A stretch of DNA of 64,000 nt from Yponomeuta sedellus (GCA_934045075.1 OW203732.1:7465001-7529000); one strand, 5' to 3'; shown: positions 51,152 to 61,991, counted from the stretch's first letter. The notes: generated by a model not told the origin, from the sequence alone. Made by a program: numbers and translations.

Positions 51152-51377
51152 GCGTTATGGCTCTGCACGGTTTGTGCCTACGCCAGTGTCAAGTAGGTAT
51201 TAGGTAAAGGTAGGGAAACGAAACGTAAAATACAAAATTAAAAAGGAACGGAATTTGGAATAGGGTATAAGAATCAGCTGTTAATAACATTGGGATACAA
51301 AATAAAAATGAATAAAGGAATAATGAGTACATAAAAAATATTTACATAAGGGCATTTTACATATTATACAAAGAAAA

Positions 51378-54300
51378 CTAAATTTTAATATCGTTCTTGC
51401 TTAAAAACTTTGCTATACATTTATAAATATTTACATTATAACTACATAAGAGGCAGGACGCAGAGGAAGGGAAAGGGACGCCAAGGGAAATCAGGGAAGA
51501 AACAAAAAAGGAACGATCACAATCAGGACAGGAAAATAATAAGTGATTAATATCTCCCACCTCAGCCCCACAGGCACAGGCAGGACCCTGCACAATGCCA
51601 AGTCTAGCAAGATGAGCCGGAGTTGAGGTGTGGCCTAGACGCATTCGAATCAGGCTTGATGTAATTTTCTTACTAAACTTGGCATCCGCACTACAAAACC
51701 AGGGCTTTCGCAAAATATGAGGTTGGATTCTACGGTAATAAATGCCTTTTGACTGGTTCTCTGTCCAGGTTCTATCCCAGGAATCCTGGAGATAAACTCT
51801 GGGAAGAGTGGATAGGTCGTTATGATGATTTTCATACGGGAATACGTCTCCGCACTCCACCGCAGAATTCGCAAGTTCATCAGCCTTTTCATTACCAATT
51901 ATGCCACAGTGGGAAGGGACCCATCCAAATTGCACAGTAAGATCTTTCTCTGAACAAATAAGTAGCAACTTGCGGATACCAAAAATTGTAGGGTGAATGG
52001 TAGAGAAAAACGGAAATTTAATTAATGCCTGCAGAGAGCTCAATGAATCTGTCAGCACCAAAGTATTCCTAAGACCCATTAATAAAATATATTCTACAGC
52101 TTTAAAGAGACCATAACATTCTCCAGAATATACTGAAGATTCAGCCGGAAGTTTAATTTTTTGAACTATTGCATATTGTGCATGAAAAACACCTACACCT
52201 ACGCAACTGCCTTGATGTTTTGAAGCATCCGTAAAAATGGTGTGCCACCCCTGGAATTGGTTGTCTACTAGGTTATTGAACTCGGTATTTTGACAGATAT
52301 CATGTTTAGAAATTCCTAAATTAAGACTAACGTTTGGGATTTGAACTAAAGAGTTGTAAGGACAATGAAAAATAGGAAGCAAATTAGAGTTATGGCATGG
52401 AGCCTCAATAGAGTTAAATTTCTGGAAGCTCATAACAAGACACGGAGTAGCCCTGTGAGACCAATACTTGGACTTTGTAATAAGGTCTGAAAGATGTTGT
52501 AATCTGCCAAGCAAAGGATGATGAGTAAGCTGCAAGCAACGACTCAAAAATCTATCAGACAGGTATTGACGCCTTAACCGGAGAGGTGGCTCTCCACACT
52601 CTACTTGCATGCAATTAATAGGACTAGATTTCATTGCTCCTAAGATAATTCTTAAAGCCTTGGACTGCACAGCATCCAATTTCTTAAAGCCAGCAGAGCT
52701 ACCAGGCTCCAATAAGAAGGTTCCATAATCCAGAACACTTCTAATTAAAGCATTATAAAGCAACCTCAATGAAAAAGGATGAGCACCCCACCATACCCCT
52801 GAGAGGCATCTAATAATATTTAATAAGTGATCACACTTGGCAGCAATATATTCACAATGTGGAAGTCCGGTAAGTTGACTGTCTAAAATAACTCCTAAAA
52901 ATTTTACTTGAGTTTTTACTGGAATGGGAGAGGAATTATATTCAACACAAATGTGTGGACGCTTTCTCATTCTTGAAAATAACACCACAGCACTTTTACT
53001 GACAGACAGGTCCAGTCCATTAGTGGATAGCCATTGATGAAGCATTGACAGAGAAGTAGTAAGAGATGAGCACATAGAGTCTATTGAGTTACCCGTTGTA
53101 TAAAGAAGAAGATCATCTGCATATTGCAAGACTTCTATAGAGCTACAAAGGGCAGAATCTAAATCATAAGTATAAATATTATATAATAAGGGAGAGAGCA
53201 CTGACCCTTGAGGGAGACCTCTCCAAACTAATCTAGATATTTTTTTGTCATCTATATACACATTAATTGACCTTTCTGAAAGTATATTTACAATAAAATT
53301 TACAAGCAAATTGGGGACTTTTAATAATTGAAGTTTTTGTTTCAGGACAGACACAAGTACACTATCATAGGCAGCTTGAATATCAAGAAATGCTGCAAGA
53401 ATTGAATTATTATTAGAAAAAGCTATACGAATGTCAGTGGTGAAAACACCTAAGCTGTCAATAGTACCTCTGCCTTTTCTAAAACCGTACTGGGAAGGAG
53501 ATAAAAGATTATGGCTCTCAATGAACCACTCAAGACGAATTTTGACAAGGTATTCAGCAATTTTAACTAGAACAGAGGATAGAGCGATAGGTCTGTAAGA
53601 AGAAGGGTCAGCAGAAGGCTTATTGGATTTTAAAATTGGAATAATGGTTTGGGATCTCCAGGAGAGAGGAATAATACCTGAAACTACAGTGGAGTTAATC
53701 AATTCTAGATAAGTTAGTAGAGTAGAATCACTAAGATTAACAATGAAAGAATAAGGGATACCATCTTCTCCTGGGGCAGAATCCCTAACATGAGAGAGGA
53801 TCCCTTTTAATTCCTCTAAGGTGAAAGGCGAGTTTAAATCAGACCGACTAGGCACAATATGGCAACTGGGAGAAATAGATGTTTGTTCTGGAACAGAGGG
53901 AGGGGCTAGGTGGTCCATAAACTCATCAGCTAGGGAAGGGGACATTTTGGGAGTGTCAGAATTATTGAAGGCTGACCTAAACCGTTTTATGTTTTTCCAA
54001 ACAGCAGATGGAGGTGTATTAGGTGAAATAGAAGTGCAAAATTTTTGCCAACCTTCATATTTTTTCTGTTTCAAAAGTTTTTTAGTAGTTCGAGATTCTT
54101 CTAAATAAGTGTCAAAATTCTCTGGAGTCATTTCATCACTATAAAATTTTTCAGCTTCCTTTCTCTTTTTTACAGCCTCTGAACAATCCGCATCCCACCA
54201 AGGTGGAGAAGGGATTTTGCCAGAAGCCCTATTTTTAAGAGGAAATGTCTGATCTGCAGCCTCCATCAAAACCTTAGCAAAGATCTCAGCATCAGAGGTA

Positions 54301-55067
54301 CATAGAGATTCGCAATCTCTGACTTTTTGCTCCACACATTCTCTAAAAGAACTCCAGTCTGCATTACTTAATTTATGCTTAATACGGGGCTTAAATGTTG
54401 AAACAGAAGGTTTACTATTTGGGAATGAAATAAGTAAAGGAAAATGATCACTGCCATATGACGATGAAAGAGGATACCAATTTAAACACAAAGCAAGATT
54501 AGGAGTGCAAAAGGTCAAATCAGGAGCACTAATTCCTTCATCAGGCTTAGTACGACGGGTAGGTAAACAATTATTTAAAATACAAAGATTATGGGACTGA
54601 ATGATGTCTAGTAATTGTTCCCCATAGCAAGATGTAAAAGAACTACCCCATGCCTGGTGTTGACAGTTCAAGTCTCCCATCACCAAAAATGGTTTTGGGA
54701 GGATACTAATTATATTACTAATTTCTGTTAAAATATTTACAGACGGACGAGAAAAATATACAGAAACTATACAAATATTATTTACAATAGCAGCAACAAC
54801 AGAAATGTCGTTGCTGTGAGAAGGGAGTGGAAAAGATGAAAATGAGAATGACTTATTGATGAGAATGGCCACTCCGCCATACCCATCATCTCTGTCTTCT
54901 CGAAGACAGGCGTAACCAGTGGCTTTAAAAGAAAACCCTGGCTTCAACCATGTCTCTGAAAGAGTAAATATAGAGGGTTGGTACTTATTAAGTAAATGTA
55001 TCAGGTCAGACTTTTTACTTATTATGCTTCGGCAATTCCACTGCAGGATCTTGCCTAAGTTGGCCAT
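51378..55067 (-). CDS. LINE ORF2: endonuclease, reverse transcriptase, RNase H (1229 aa)
   Basis: Nicks target DNA, copies the element RNA onto the nick and degrades the RNA strand. Residues 1-215: APE-type endonuclease with QWN (N11), SETW (E38), GDLN (D132) and SDH (D207, H208). About 405-730: reverse transcriptase with APGEDGIP (431), FLDIQAAYDSV (D562), GLPQGSVLSPLLYNIY (618), YADD (649-652) and FLGVILD (723). About 942-1070: RNase H with D947, E983, D1007 and D1063 (TDAS, GEC, TDS, ADELAN). C-terminus: Cys/His cluster CACGAEVGDINHLLFSC. All key residues are present and no stop interrupts. ATG at 55067 lies inside the end of ORF1 (53-bp overlap, different frame), suggesting reinitiation or coupled translation. 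Probably competent or very recently so. Confidence 0.95.
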   Translation of the reverse strand: MANLGKILQWNCRSIISKKSDLIHLLNKYQPSIFTLSETWLKPGFSFKATGYACLREDRDDGYGGVAILINKSFSFSSFPLPSHSNDISVVAAIVNNICIVSVYFSRPSVNILTEISNIISILPKPFLVMGDLNCQHQAWGSSFTSCYGEQLLDIIQSHNLCILNNCLPTRRTKPDEGISAPDLTFCTPNLALCLNWYPLSSSYGSDHFPLLISFPNSKPSVSTFKPRIKHKLSNADWSSFRECVEQKVRDCESLCTSDAEIFAKVLMEAADQTFPLKNRASGKIPSPPWWDADCSEAVKKRKEAEKFYSDEMTPENFDTYLEESRTTKKLLKQKKYEGWQKFCTSISPNTPPSAVWKNIKRFRSAFNNSDTPKMSPSLADEFMDHLAPPSVPEQTSISPSCHIVPSRSDLNSPFTLEELKGILSHVRDSAPGEDGIPYSFIVNLSDSTLLTYLELINSTVVSGIIPLSWRSQTIIPILKSNKPSADPSSYRPIALSSVLVKIAEYLVKIRLEWFIESHNLLSPSQYGFRKGRGTIDSLGVFTTDIRIAFSNNNSILAAFLDIQAAYDSVLVSVLKQKLQLLKVPNLLVNFIVNILSERSINVYIDDKKISRLVWRGLPQGSVLSPLLYNIYTYDLDSALCSSIEVLQYADDLLLYTTGNSIDSMCSSLTTSLSMLHQWLSTNGLDLSVSKSAVVLFSRMRKRPHICVEYNSSPIPVKTQVKFLGVILDSQLTGLPHCEYIAAKCDHLLNIIRCLSGVWWGAHPFSLRLLYNALIRSVLDYGTFLLEPGSSAGFKKLDAVQSKALRIILGAMKSSPINCMQVECGEPPLRLRRQYLSDRFLSRCLQLTHHPLLGRLQHLSDLITKSKYWSHRATPCLVMSFQKFNSIEAPCHNSNLLPIFHCPYNSLVQIPNVSLNLGISKHDICQNTEFNNLVDNQFQGWHTIFTDASKHQGSCVGVGVFHAQYAIVQKIKLPAESSVYSGECYGLFKAVEYILLMGLRNTLVLTDSLSSLQALIKFPFFSTIHPTIFGIRKLLLICSEKDLTVQFGWVPSHCGIIGNEKADELANSAVECGDVFPYENHHNDLSTLPRVYLQDSWDRTWTENQSKGIYYRRIQPHILRKPWFCSADAKFSKKITSSLIRMRLGHTSTPAHLARLGIVQGPACACGAEVGDINHLLFSCPDCDRSFFVSSLISLGVPFPSSASCLLCSYNVNIYKCIAKFLSKNDIKI

Positions 55068-56592
55068 TTTTGGCTAAAGAATTTACAATTTGGATAATAG
55101 AGGCAGCGTTGGACGGTAATGAGTTATCACTATTAGTGAAAGATTTAGATATTAATTGAATTAAAGTTGAGATCAATTCTAATATGTTTGAATTGCTTTC
55201 CCCAGAGTCCTTGACTTTATCTTGTAGGGCACAGCCATTTGAAGGAGATGGAGGATCATATTCAGAAATAAGTGATCTATGGACAGCGCGATCATATCCT
55301 GTAGATGAGGTTTTTGGGGTAGAAGGTTTACGAAAGACAGTTTTTTTATGTGAATTTGAGTTGAGTTTTTGATGAGGGGGTGATGGGAGGGGACGAGCAG
55401 AGAAATTGGGTGTTGGCGCAGAAGATAATACATCACTGTACGACTTATTTACTGGAGGATGTAGCTTTATAGCTTCTGAGTATGAGACACAATTTTGTGC
55501 CATATAAAGTTTTACCCGGGTCTGCCTTTCATACTCTGGACATAACTTGTTTGTGGCGAAATGACTTCCATTACAGGATAAGCAGACTGCATCATCATTC
55601 TCAATGTGACAAGAGTCACCTGAGTGATTCTGACCACATTTGTAACACCTTGGAGTGGAATTACACTTTGTCTTAGTGTGGCCAAAGCGGCAACAATTAA
55701 AACATTGTATGGTAGGGTACGAATAGAGCTCTACAGGTAGAGCATTGTAACAGAGAAAAACTCTTTTGGGCAACACCTGACCATCAAATGTTAGCACAAC
55801 AGTCTGTGAGGGTTTCCATGTAGGGGTTGGGCCGTGTATTTTATAATTAAACCTTCTAATTTTGAGAACCTTACCACAACCAATTGGCACAGAAATGTTG
55901 TCAAGTACCTCTTCAGGGGTCCACTCTGCTGGGACTCCTCTGACAACTCCCATCCTTGTGATGTTAAAAGATGGGATGAAAGCTTTGAAATTGTTTTTGT
56001 TTAAATCTGGGTCTAACAGGAACAAATTAGCATCATTAAAATCGGAAAACGAAATGCTCAGTTTGCTCCGGCTTAGTCGTTTGACACTACCATTAATTAC
56101 ATTTTTGAATCCACGTCTTTTCATATAGTGACCAAACGATACCGGGTGGAGAGTGGGAGAAGGTAAATCCTCAGTTGAATTTTTTTGTAGATGTATTATG
56201 TAAGGGGAGGCATCAGTCGATTCGTACTGAGTCCTGCCAACCTGAGGAGACTGAAGGGGCAGAGTCATGGGTAATGGTGAAACACCCGACACAGAAGAAC
56301 CTGCGTCCACTTGGGACGAAGCCCCTTGTGAATCTGGCATTTCACACACAGTCGTTTTTTTACTGTCGTCGCTATCACATCCACAAACATTAACCGTATC
56401 TGAACCAAGTTTATGATGTTTCCTTCTTTTGTTACAGTGTCTGCAGACCTTGCGCTGCGCCCTGGTTCGTTTTCTTTTTTCTGATCTAATTGATCCGTCA
56501 GTGTCCATACCAGTGGACTCATTATTAATTGGGATAGTGATGTTAACACCGACCGAGGGGACTGTGCCCCCCGGATCGGGCGGCTCCTCCAT
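55015..56592 (-). CDS. LINE ORF1: RNA-binding Gag-like protein with zinc knuckles (525 aa)
   Basis: Binds element RNA and forms the ribonucleoprotein used for retrotransposition. The frame is open to 56649, but I choose the ATG at 56592 (MEEPPDPGG) since the upstream 19 codons (MYILSLYLVSFF...) look like untranslated leader; positions below count from the upstream Met. A basic stretch and CRHC (69-72) come first, then an RRM-like region (about 185-310, with RGVPAEWTPEEVLDNI). Three knuckles follow: C316-x2-C-x4-H-x4-C, C335-x2-C-x3-H-x4-C and C356-x2-C-x3-H-x6-C. The tail is Ser/Pro-rich. Upstream of ORF2 on the same RNA. Intact. Confidence 0.9.
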   Translation of the reverse strand: MEEPPDPGGTVPSVGVNITIPINNESTGMDTDGSIRSEKRKRTRAQRKVCRHCNKRRKHHKLGSDTVNVCGCDSDDSKKTTVCEMPDSQGASSQVDAGSSVSGVSPLPMTLPLQSPQVGRTQYESTDASPYIIHLQKNSTEDLPSPTLHPVSFGHYMKRRGFKNVINGSVKRLSRSKLSISFSDFNDANLFLLDPDLNKNNFKAFIPSFNITRMGVVRGVPAEWTPEEVLDNISVPIGCGKVLKIRRFNYKIHGPTPTWKPSQTVVLTFDGQVLPKRVFLCYNALPVELYSYPTIQCFNCCRFGHTKTKCNSTPRCYKCGQNHSGDSCHIENDDAVCLSCNGSHFATNKLCPEYERQTRVKLYMAQNCVSYSEAIKLHPPVNKSYSDVLSSAPTPNFSARPLPSPPHQKLNSNSHKKTVFRKPSTPKTSSTGYDRAVHRSLISEYDPPSPSNGCALQDKVKDSGESNSNILELISTLIQLISKSFTNSDNSLPSNAASIIQIVNSLAKNGQLRQDPAVELPKHNK

Positions 56593-56810
56593 GGGCCCAG
56601 ACAGAAAGTAACGAAAAAAACTTACCAGATATAAAGAAAGTATATACAAAAACTATAAAAGAAACTCTAATCTACAATACTTATATTACAAAATTATAAA
56701 AGAACTGATCTTATAATCCTATTTTAAAATAATTTTCAAATTCTTAACAAAAAAATACGCCCGCCTAATTCAACGTTTCCCGCGCTTTTTTTTTTCCTGG
56801 ATTTATTTTT

Positions 56811-57222
56811 ACTTGTCCACAAATAAGCGATGCGCGCGCATATACTTTTTTTTTTAGGCAAAGGTACAAAAACAGCCAGTATTACTAATAAAGTTAATAA
56901 ATATTTTTGTGTTTTTGTTACAGATAAATGGTTGTAATTTATTGTCAAAATTAATTAAATTAAAGAAATGTTTTTTTGTTATATTTTATTTCCCAAAGTT
57001 AATTTTATTCATAAAATATTGACCACTTTCTTGACATAAAACCTCTTTGCTAAGATTTTTAAAAGTATCGTTCATTTTTAGACGGAGTATCTTAAAACTT
57101 TATTAAAAAAAAAACACGTGCCTTTTACATTACATTATCGCACAAGTACGTAATGAGATACATTACGATATTGAAATTGGTGTAATTACAACCACTTTAC
57201 GAGCAAATATGTTATAATAGTA
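56811..57222. other. No gene recognised
   Basis: AT-rich with T and A runs. CATTACATTATCG and similar ATTACG-rich text at 57125-57200 precedes repeat G and may belong to it. Confidence 0.35.
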
Positions 57223-57450
57223 CATTACACAACTAGGGTGGTAATACAAAGAAAGGCCGAGATCGCAGAAGTTTGCGGCCCGAGCTGCAAGCGAGGGACG
57301 TAAATATGCGATCGAGAGCTTTCTTTATTACCTCCCGTGTTGTGTACATCTTTTTATGTCTACACTTGGCCAGAAAGCGGCTTGTTCCGTACGCGCAGCG
57401 TGCGGAAAAAGCCACTTTATGGCCAGGTGTGGCATAAAATATCTTATTCC
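57223..57450 (-). mobile_element. Repeat G, second copy
   Basis: Reverse complement of 27826-28052, identical over about 165 bases and diverged only near the GGCTTTTTCCG / CGGAACAAGCC stem. Confidence 0.8.
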
Positions 57451-57454
57451 TATG

Positions 57455-57496
57455 AGAATATCGATAAACCGCGGGTGACACCACGGGGCACAGCTA
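57455..57496 (+). mobile_element. Helitron 3' end
   Basis: GATAAACCGCGGGTGACACC and ACGGGGCACAGCTAG|T: CTAG|T end after a CG-rich stem, as in 2656-2690 reversed. Confidence 0.65.
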
Positions 57497-57610
57497 GTTG
57501 TACATAAAAATTAAAATCTCGCAGATGTTTCTTAACTTTAGAGTACAGACGGTGGCCTTGTTACTTAAAGTGATCTTTTCCAGACAAACTTTGGATAAAA
57601 TTGACTAATA
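57497..57610 (-). mobile_element. LINE 3' tail (T)
   Basis: TTGTACATAAAAATTAAAAT, GGTGGCCTTGTTACTTAAAG, TGATCTTTTCCAGACAAAC on plus. Its end abuts the Helitron end exactly as at 2655/2656. Confidence 0.7.
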
Positions 57611-58124
57611 CATTTGATGAACCTAACCACCGTTACCTCTACACCTCTCTACACACTCCAACGCTATACGCCGGGCTGCATATCTCCTTCAGACTGGCAC
57701 ATAATTACGAAAGTAATCTACTAATAGAGTGGCGACTAACGATGGCTACAGCAACCGGAATATCTGGTGACCTCAATATTCTTAGTTTTAGCTGGACAGA
57801 CAGACGTCCAGTGTTTTTATAAAGTAACGCAGCAGCTAGAGCAATAGTGGCTGGCAGCCCTGCGGAACGCTGATAAACCAAGCAGTCTCTGCTGTGGCTA
57901 TAAATATAGTTCTTATATCCTTTAGCGCAGAGGTGAATGTGCAGCTGAATTGCTCATAACGCTTTTGATATATTCTCTTGAAGTCCTCAAAGAAAAATTG
58001 ATAGGATAAATTATAACGAGTAGAATGTTACGTTTTTTTTTTAATTTTATATTTGGAAAGGTAACAGCACATCGAAACTTTAACCATTCAGAAGGCTAAT
58101 CTTTGTTCAAGCTATTTTCCGAGC
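57611..58124. other. No gene recognised
   Basis: The 73-codon frame at 57601-57822 starts in T-tail sequence and has no domain. Confidence 0.35.
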
Positions 58125-58245
58125 GCAACCCTTGCCCCACTGCTGGGGCACGGGTCTCTTCCTGCGTCGCAGGAAGGTTAGGCCATACTCCACCACGGGG
58201 GCCGAGTCCGGGTTGGTGGAGGATTGTAAGACAGTAGCGGGGCGA
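58125..58245 (-). mobile_element. SINE S5 3' fragment
   Basis: CAACCCTTGCCCCACTGCTG, TGCGTCGCAGGAAGGTTAGG, GGGCCGAGTCCGGGTTGGTG. Confidence 0.78.
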
Positions 58246-58249
58246 GTCT

Positions 58250-59024
58250 AGGGCTAATATATTACTATTTCCAGCAGTTTGGTTAAGCTGATGACTTCTA
58301 ATAAACCCAATCTATCTGAACCATGTCGATTTCGCCAAATGGGAGGTATATTTTGTATGTATTTTTCTTTTTGTCTTAAATACAAAAGAATAGTCTCCAC
58401 TTAAAGAAACATTTTAGAAAGTTAATCGAGCTCTTTGAGCAAGAACACAATGACAGCTTAAAAACTGCTTTAATATAAAATTTTATAATGTAATTTATGC
58501 TTATAATCTGCATTTAGTTTTTGCCTCAAGCTTTGGATTGATCATTTAAACATATCCAGATCAAAACATTGCCAGCTTATTAATTTGGTTCCAAACCCTC
58601 CATAGATAATTATGAGTTTTGCCATTCGGATCCTATATTCTGCTTAGTCAACAGCATTTCTATAGATTCAGTTGACTTAAGCAGCTGTTGACGGTCGATT
58701 TGGCCAGACTTAATACGGTGCAGCAGAGTTATATCAGCTATTTCCCGACGCTTTTGGTGATGACGCTGACGTCTTGACTCCAAGTAACAAACCTTTACAC
58801 GATTTATTTAAAAATTCAAATCTAATATATAAAAATCTCGAGTCATAGTGTTTGTTATCGAACTCCGCCGATTTGTTACGGTTTAATCTGTATATTTGAT
58901 AGGTCTGAAAATATATTGTAGGCTAATTAATATGATAAAACAACGTTCGCGAGGCTTCTTTAAACTTTTAAAAAGGATTAGAGTTTTGAGTCACTAAAAT
59001 CACTAAAATGATTCAGAGAAAGAA
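58250..59024. other. No gene recognised
   Basis: No repeat shared with the window noted. Confidence 0.35.
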
Positions 59025-59278
59025 GTATAATAATAATAATAATACTCATGGACATATTACACAGATCTCGTTAGCCCTATACTAAGTACAACTAAATGAC
59101 TTGTATTATAGGTGCGAACTCGACGATAGATTTAATACCATAAATACATAGATAACATCCAAGACCCGAGACAAACTAGAAAAGTTAGTTTCCTAGTTTG
59201 ACCCGGCCGGGGATCGAACCCGAGATCTTCGGTATTACAGTCAGCGTGCCAAACCGCTGCGCCGCCGAGGCCTGACCA
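59025..59278 (-). mobile_element. SINE B, second copy
   Basis: (AAT)n tail at 59028-59045, then CATGGACATATTACACAGAT, CCGAGACAAACTAGAAAAG, and head GACCCGGCCGGGGATCGAAC, CGCTGCGCCGCCGAGGCC. Co-linear with 12181-12445 reversed. Confidence 0.87.
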
Positions 59279-60373
59279 AGGCCGAGTATTAGAAGAAAAC
59301 CTCCGTATGACCATTTTAAAATTTAGTTCCTGTTTTTTGGTGCTGTCTAATTTTATATGCCTTGTGTTTTGTCGAATAAACACAGATTTATACATAAACA
59401 TACTTTTATTAAAAACAGAAAAGAAGGGCACCATACGGTGCTTAATAGTAGGCAAATAAAGAGTTTCGTGTGTGCACAGTTTCTGGCCACTGTGGTACTA
59501 ATTAAGGCTACTATAACGCCTGGCAACACTGGCTCACGAATGCAACCATTTTTTATGACGATGCATTTGTCGGACTCCGCAATGTTTTTCACTTTTTTAG
59601 AGTTTCGCAGTCAACAAGGAAACCTTATAGTTTCGCCATGTCCATGTCCGGTCCGCGGCTTAACACCGAGACGACAAGTACTAGAGCGCTGAAGGAGAAC
59701 TGAAGACAAAAAAAGTTGAAAAATATAATTTTAACGCCCATTAGAGATATTATGTATATTTTTTATCTCGCGTATACAATAGCGTGGGGTACAGATATAT
59801 TGGCCGTTTAAAAAATTTAGTTATACGACCAACTAAAAAAGGAAAATTTCGTACAAAATCCATTGAATATTACTTTCATGAAATTCTTAGTTCTGTAAAG
59901 CAGATAAGAACCCCTCTTTCGATGGAACACTAGCAAGCTGGTTTTATTAGCTTTTCCACCTTTATGAAATCTTGTTTTAGTCCCACAAAAAGACTTTCCG
60001 TCTGTTTTTATTTTGCGCCGCGACATGCCGTTCCAATACCGGGTCACGTCCTCGAGCTGAAACTGCTTGGAAATATTTACCTTATTCCAATTTTAAAGGC
60101 ATTAAATGCTCTCGACTCGAGCGACCCAGGCATCTGATTGAATTTTAAAAGGAGTTTGTTTAGGAAACGTTTTGTTTAACAGTTGAAATAACATCGCAGT
60201 TATGGTAACCCGCATGATGAAATGTAAGTATGATCAGCGGCTGATCAGAAAAGCGGCAACCTTTTAGCCATACGCAATGGTTTTTGACTGGAACCTGGAG
60301 ACCAAGAGATTTCACAAGTTCTGTATAATTATATGAACACCGAACGTAATTTGGTGGAATTACGTTAACTACA
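59279..60373. other. No gene recognised
   Basis: The frames at 59357-59692 (+) and 59353-59592 (-) overlap each other and lack features. Direct evidence for coding is absent. Confidence 0.35.
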
Positions 60374-60454
60374 TAGGTCTGTTAGCTTTAAGAATATACC
60401 TCGGGCTCTAGAGTAGGCTTCGGATTTCGACGAAAGCACACGAGTTTAATACTA

Positions 60455-60668
60455 CTTCCTGCTCTGTATAACATAACATTTACATACAGGCACAAAAATT
60501 GCTTCTGGCCCCACACTAGGATACCCTGTGTCGTGGGAACCAGAAACAACGACATCACAAACATGTAAATATCCAAGACCTGGAGTTTTTTTACGTCCCC
60601 AGCCGAGGATCGAACCCGGGACCTCTTGCATGGTAGGCAGATGCGCTACCTCTGCGCCACAGAGGCCG
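60455..60668 (-). mobile_element. SINE C
   Basis: CTGGCCCCACACTAGGATAC, CAGAAACAACGACATCACAA, CCAGCCGAGGATCGAACCC and GCAGATGCGCTACCTCTGCG; sense minus, inside MITE J. Confidence 0.83.
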
Positions 60669-60737
60669 TATAAAACTTTTCTTCACTATTTTGAATAGTT
60701 ATGCAAAGTTATGTGTCATATATACATATATAAACAT

Positions 60738-60893
60738 TGTGTAGGACGCCCTCCCAGGTGGGATGACGATCTGCAAAAAACTGCCGGCAGATGCTGGATG
60801 CGGCAAGCTGAAGACAGGGCGCTATAGCGCTCATTACCAGAGGGCTATTTCCAGCAGTGGACTACATAATATAGCCTGAAGAAGATGAAGCAG
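60738..60893 (+). pseudogene. LINE ORF2 C-terminal end
   Basis: Translation GRPPRWDDDLQKTAGRCWMR QAEDRAL, a stop, RSLPEGYFQQWTT, matching GRP..RW.DDL....G..WM..A.DR..WRS..EAYVQQWT. The nucleotide end GCTATTTCCAGCAGTGGACT ... ATATAGCCTGAAGAAG equals the repeat K tail. Truncated and interrupted. Confidence 0.72.
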
Positions 60894-60999
60894 AAGTGTC
60901 ATATTAGTTCCGATATTTCTATAACACGAATATATCCGATTCTATCGGATAGTAGCCGAGGTATATTCTAAAAGCTAACAGACTATAATTATAGCAGCC

Positions 61000-61130
61000 T
61001 TTCCGGATGACGTACTCACTGAGCCCATACGTCTGTTGCGCCTTGGGCAACAATCAGCGAGTCTCATACGCTGATTGGCAAATCCTTTCACCACGATGGC
61101 TTGCCATCGACACGCTAAGCAGTAGAACAT
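61000..61130. repeat. Repeat H, second copy
   Basis: AACAATCAGCGAGTC, ATACGCTGATTGGCAAATCC, CCACGATGG; related to 23875-23998. Confidence 0.5.
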
Positions 61131-61137
61131 AGTAAAC

Positions 61138-61262
61138 TTTAGAAACCTATTTAGAGGCTAAAAATTCCACCCATGCCGGGATACGAACCCGCGACCTCTG
61201 GCTATCCGTGCCAGCGCTCTTTCCAACTGAGCTAATGGGCGACTCGCTGGCATTTGCAGTTA
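61138..61262 (-). mobile_element. SINE A
   Basis: ACCTATTTAGAGGCTAAAAA, CATGCCGGGATACGAACCC, CTGAGCTAATGGGCGACTC. Confidence 0.8.
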
Positions 61263-61282
61263 GGTTTTACATCGATTTAACG

Positions 61283-61490
61283 AGAGCGACGGTAGCCCAG
61301 TGGCGGAGAGGCCCAGGTTCGATTCCCAATTCGGGCATGTACAATTTTTTTGTTTCCTAAGTTAGTGATGTTATAGTGGCATTACCACTTGCTGACTGTG
61401 AAGGAAAACATCGTGAGGAAACCTGAGTATCTGAGGTGTTCAAAGGCCTATGTACAGCAGTAGGACGTTTATAGGCTATATAAAAAAACT
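61283..61490 (+). mobile_element. SINE D, subfamily with AGGCTATAT end
   Basis: Damaged head GACGGTAGCCCAGTGG, B-box GGTTCGATTCCC, then GTGAAGGAAAACATCGTGAG and GACGTTTATAGGCTATAT, as in 48070-48255. Confidence 0.68.
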
Positions 61491-61579
61491 ATGCAAACTA
61501 CAGATGTTTTTGTTAAGAGCAGCCTACGGTTTTTAGTTATTAAGATGAATCACTCTATCCGAGCCTACTCAGACTACTA

Positions 61580-61989
61580 ACACCCGTATTCTAACACTTT
61601 CATTGAAGTTTTCCTCCAATCCACTCTTGCTCAACCGAGGAAAACAGTATTTTAAAACGTATTAAATCTGCTCCAATCGAGCAAGTTTCTCACTCGAGTC
61701 GAGGAATCGACTGTCAAAGCTAAGGTACCTCGGGACCTACCTTAAAGTCTCCTCGAGCAAGAAAACTTCTGCCTGTCAAACCTTAGCAATGACATCGCCA
61801 TTGCCAACATAAAAAACCAAAATCTCACTCGAGTAAAACCACAGATTATATTGATTGTACTCACTCGAGTGCACTCCAAATACTGACTGGTAATACTAAC
61901 TCAAGGAAATGCCTCCACCTATCCTCAACTCCACCAACGTTGAGTATTGAGTCGAGGAGACTTTGAGGAACGTCTTGCAATATGGGTGT
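61580..61989. mobile_element. MITE M, single copy
   Basis: ACACCCGTATTC ... GGGTGT between TA dinucleotides (61578-61579 and 61990-61991). 410 bp, co-linear with the left arm of the 12639 palindrome (GCTAAGGTACCTCGGGACC, CCACAGATTATATTGATTGT). Confidence 0.88.
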
Positions 61990-61991
61990 TA

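Larger units (their letters stand above)
51137..56798 (-). mobile_element. Full-length I-like LINE retrotransposon
   Basis: Minus strand. 5' end at 56798, ORF1 56592-55015, ORF2 55067-51378, poly(A) tail at about 51151-51131. GGATTTATTTTT occurs at 51125-51136 and 56799-56810 on the plus strand, a 12-bp target duplication that merges with the tail. The 5' UTR is about 206 nt and the 3' UTR about 225 nt. Both ORFs are intact. Endonuclease, reverse transcriptase and RNase H together, with a zinc-knuckle ORF1, place it in the I superfamily or a close Jockey-group relative; the exact clade is uncertain. Confidence 0.9.
60374..60985. mobile_element. MITE J, second copy, carrying nested SINE C and LINE end
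   Basis: Left TAGGTCTGTTAGCTTTAAGA and right (inverted) TAGTCTGTTAGCTTTTAGAA pair over about 30 bases with TATACCTCGG. GAGTAGGCTTCGGATTTCG and GTGTCATATTAGTTCCG match the copy at 18194. Confidence 0.65.

Noticed and set aside
59357..59692. 111-codon plus-strand frame
   Set aside because: Overlaps an antisense frame, AT-rich, no domain; insufficient support.
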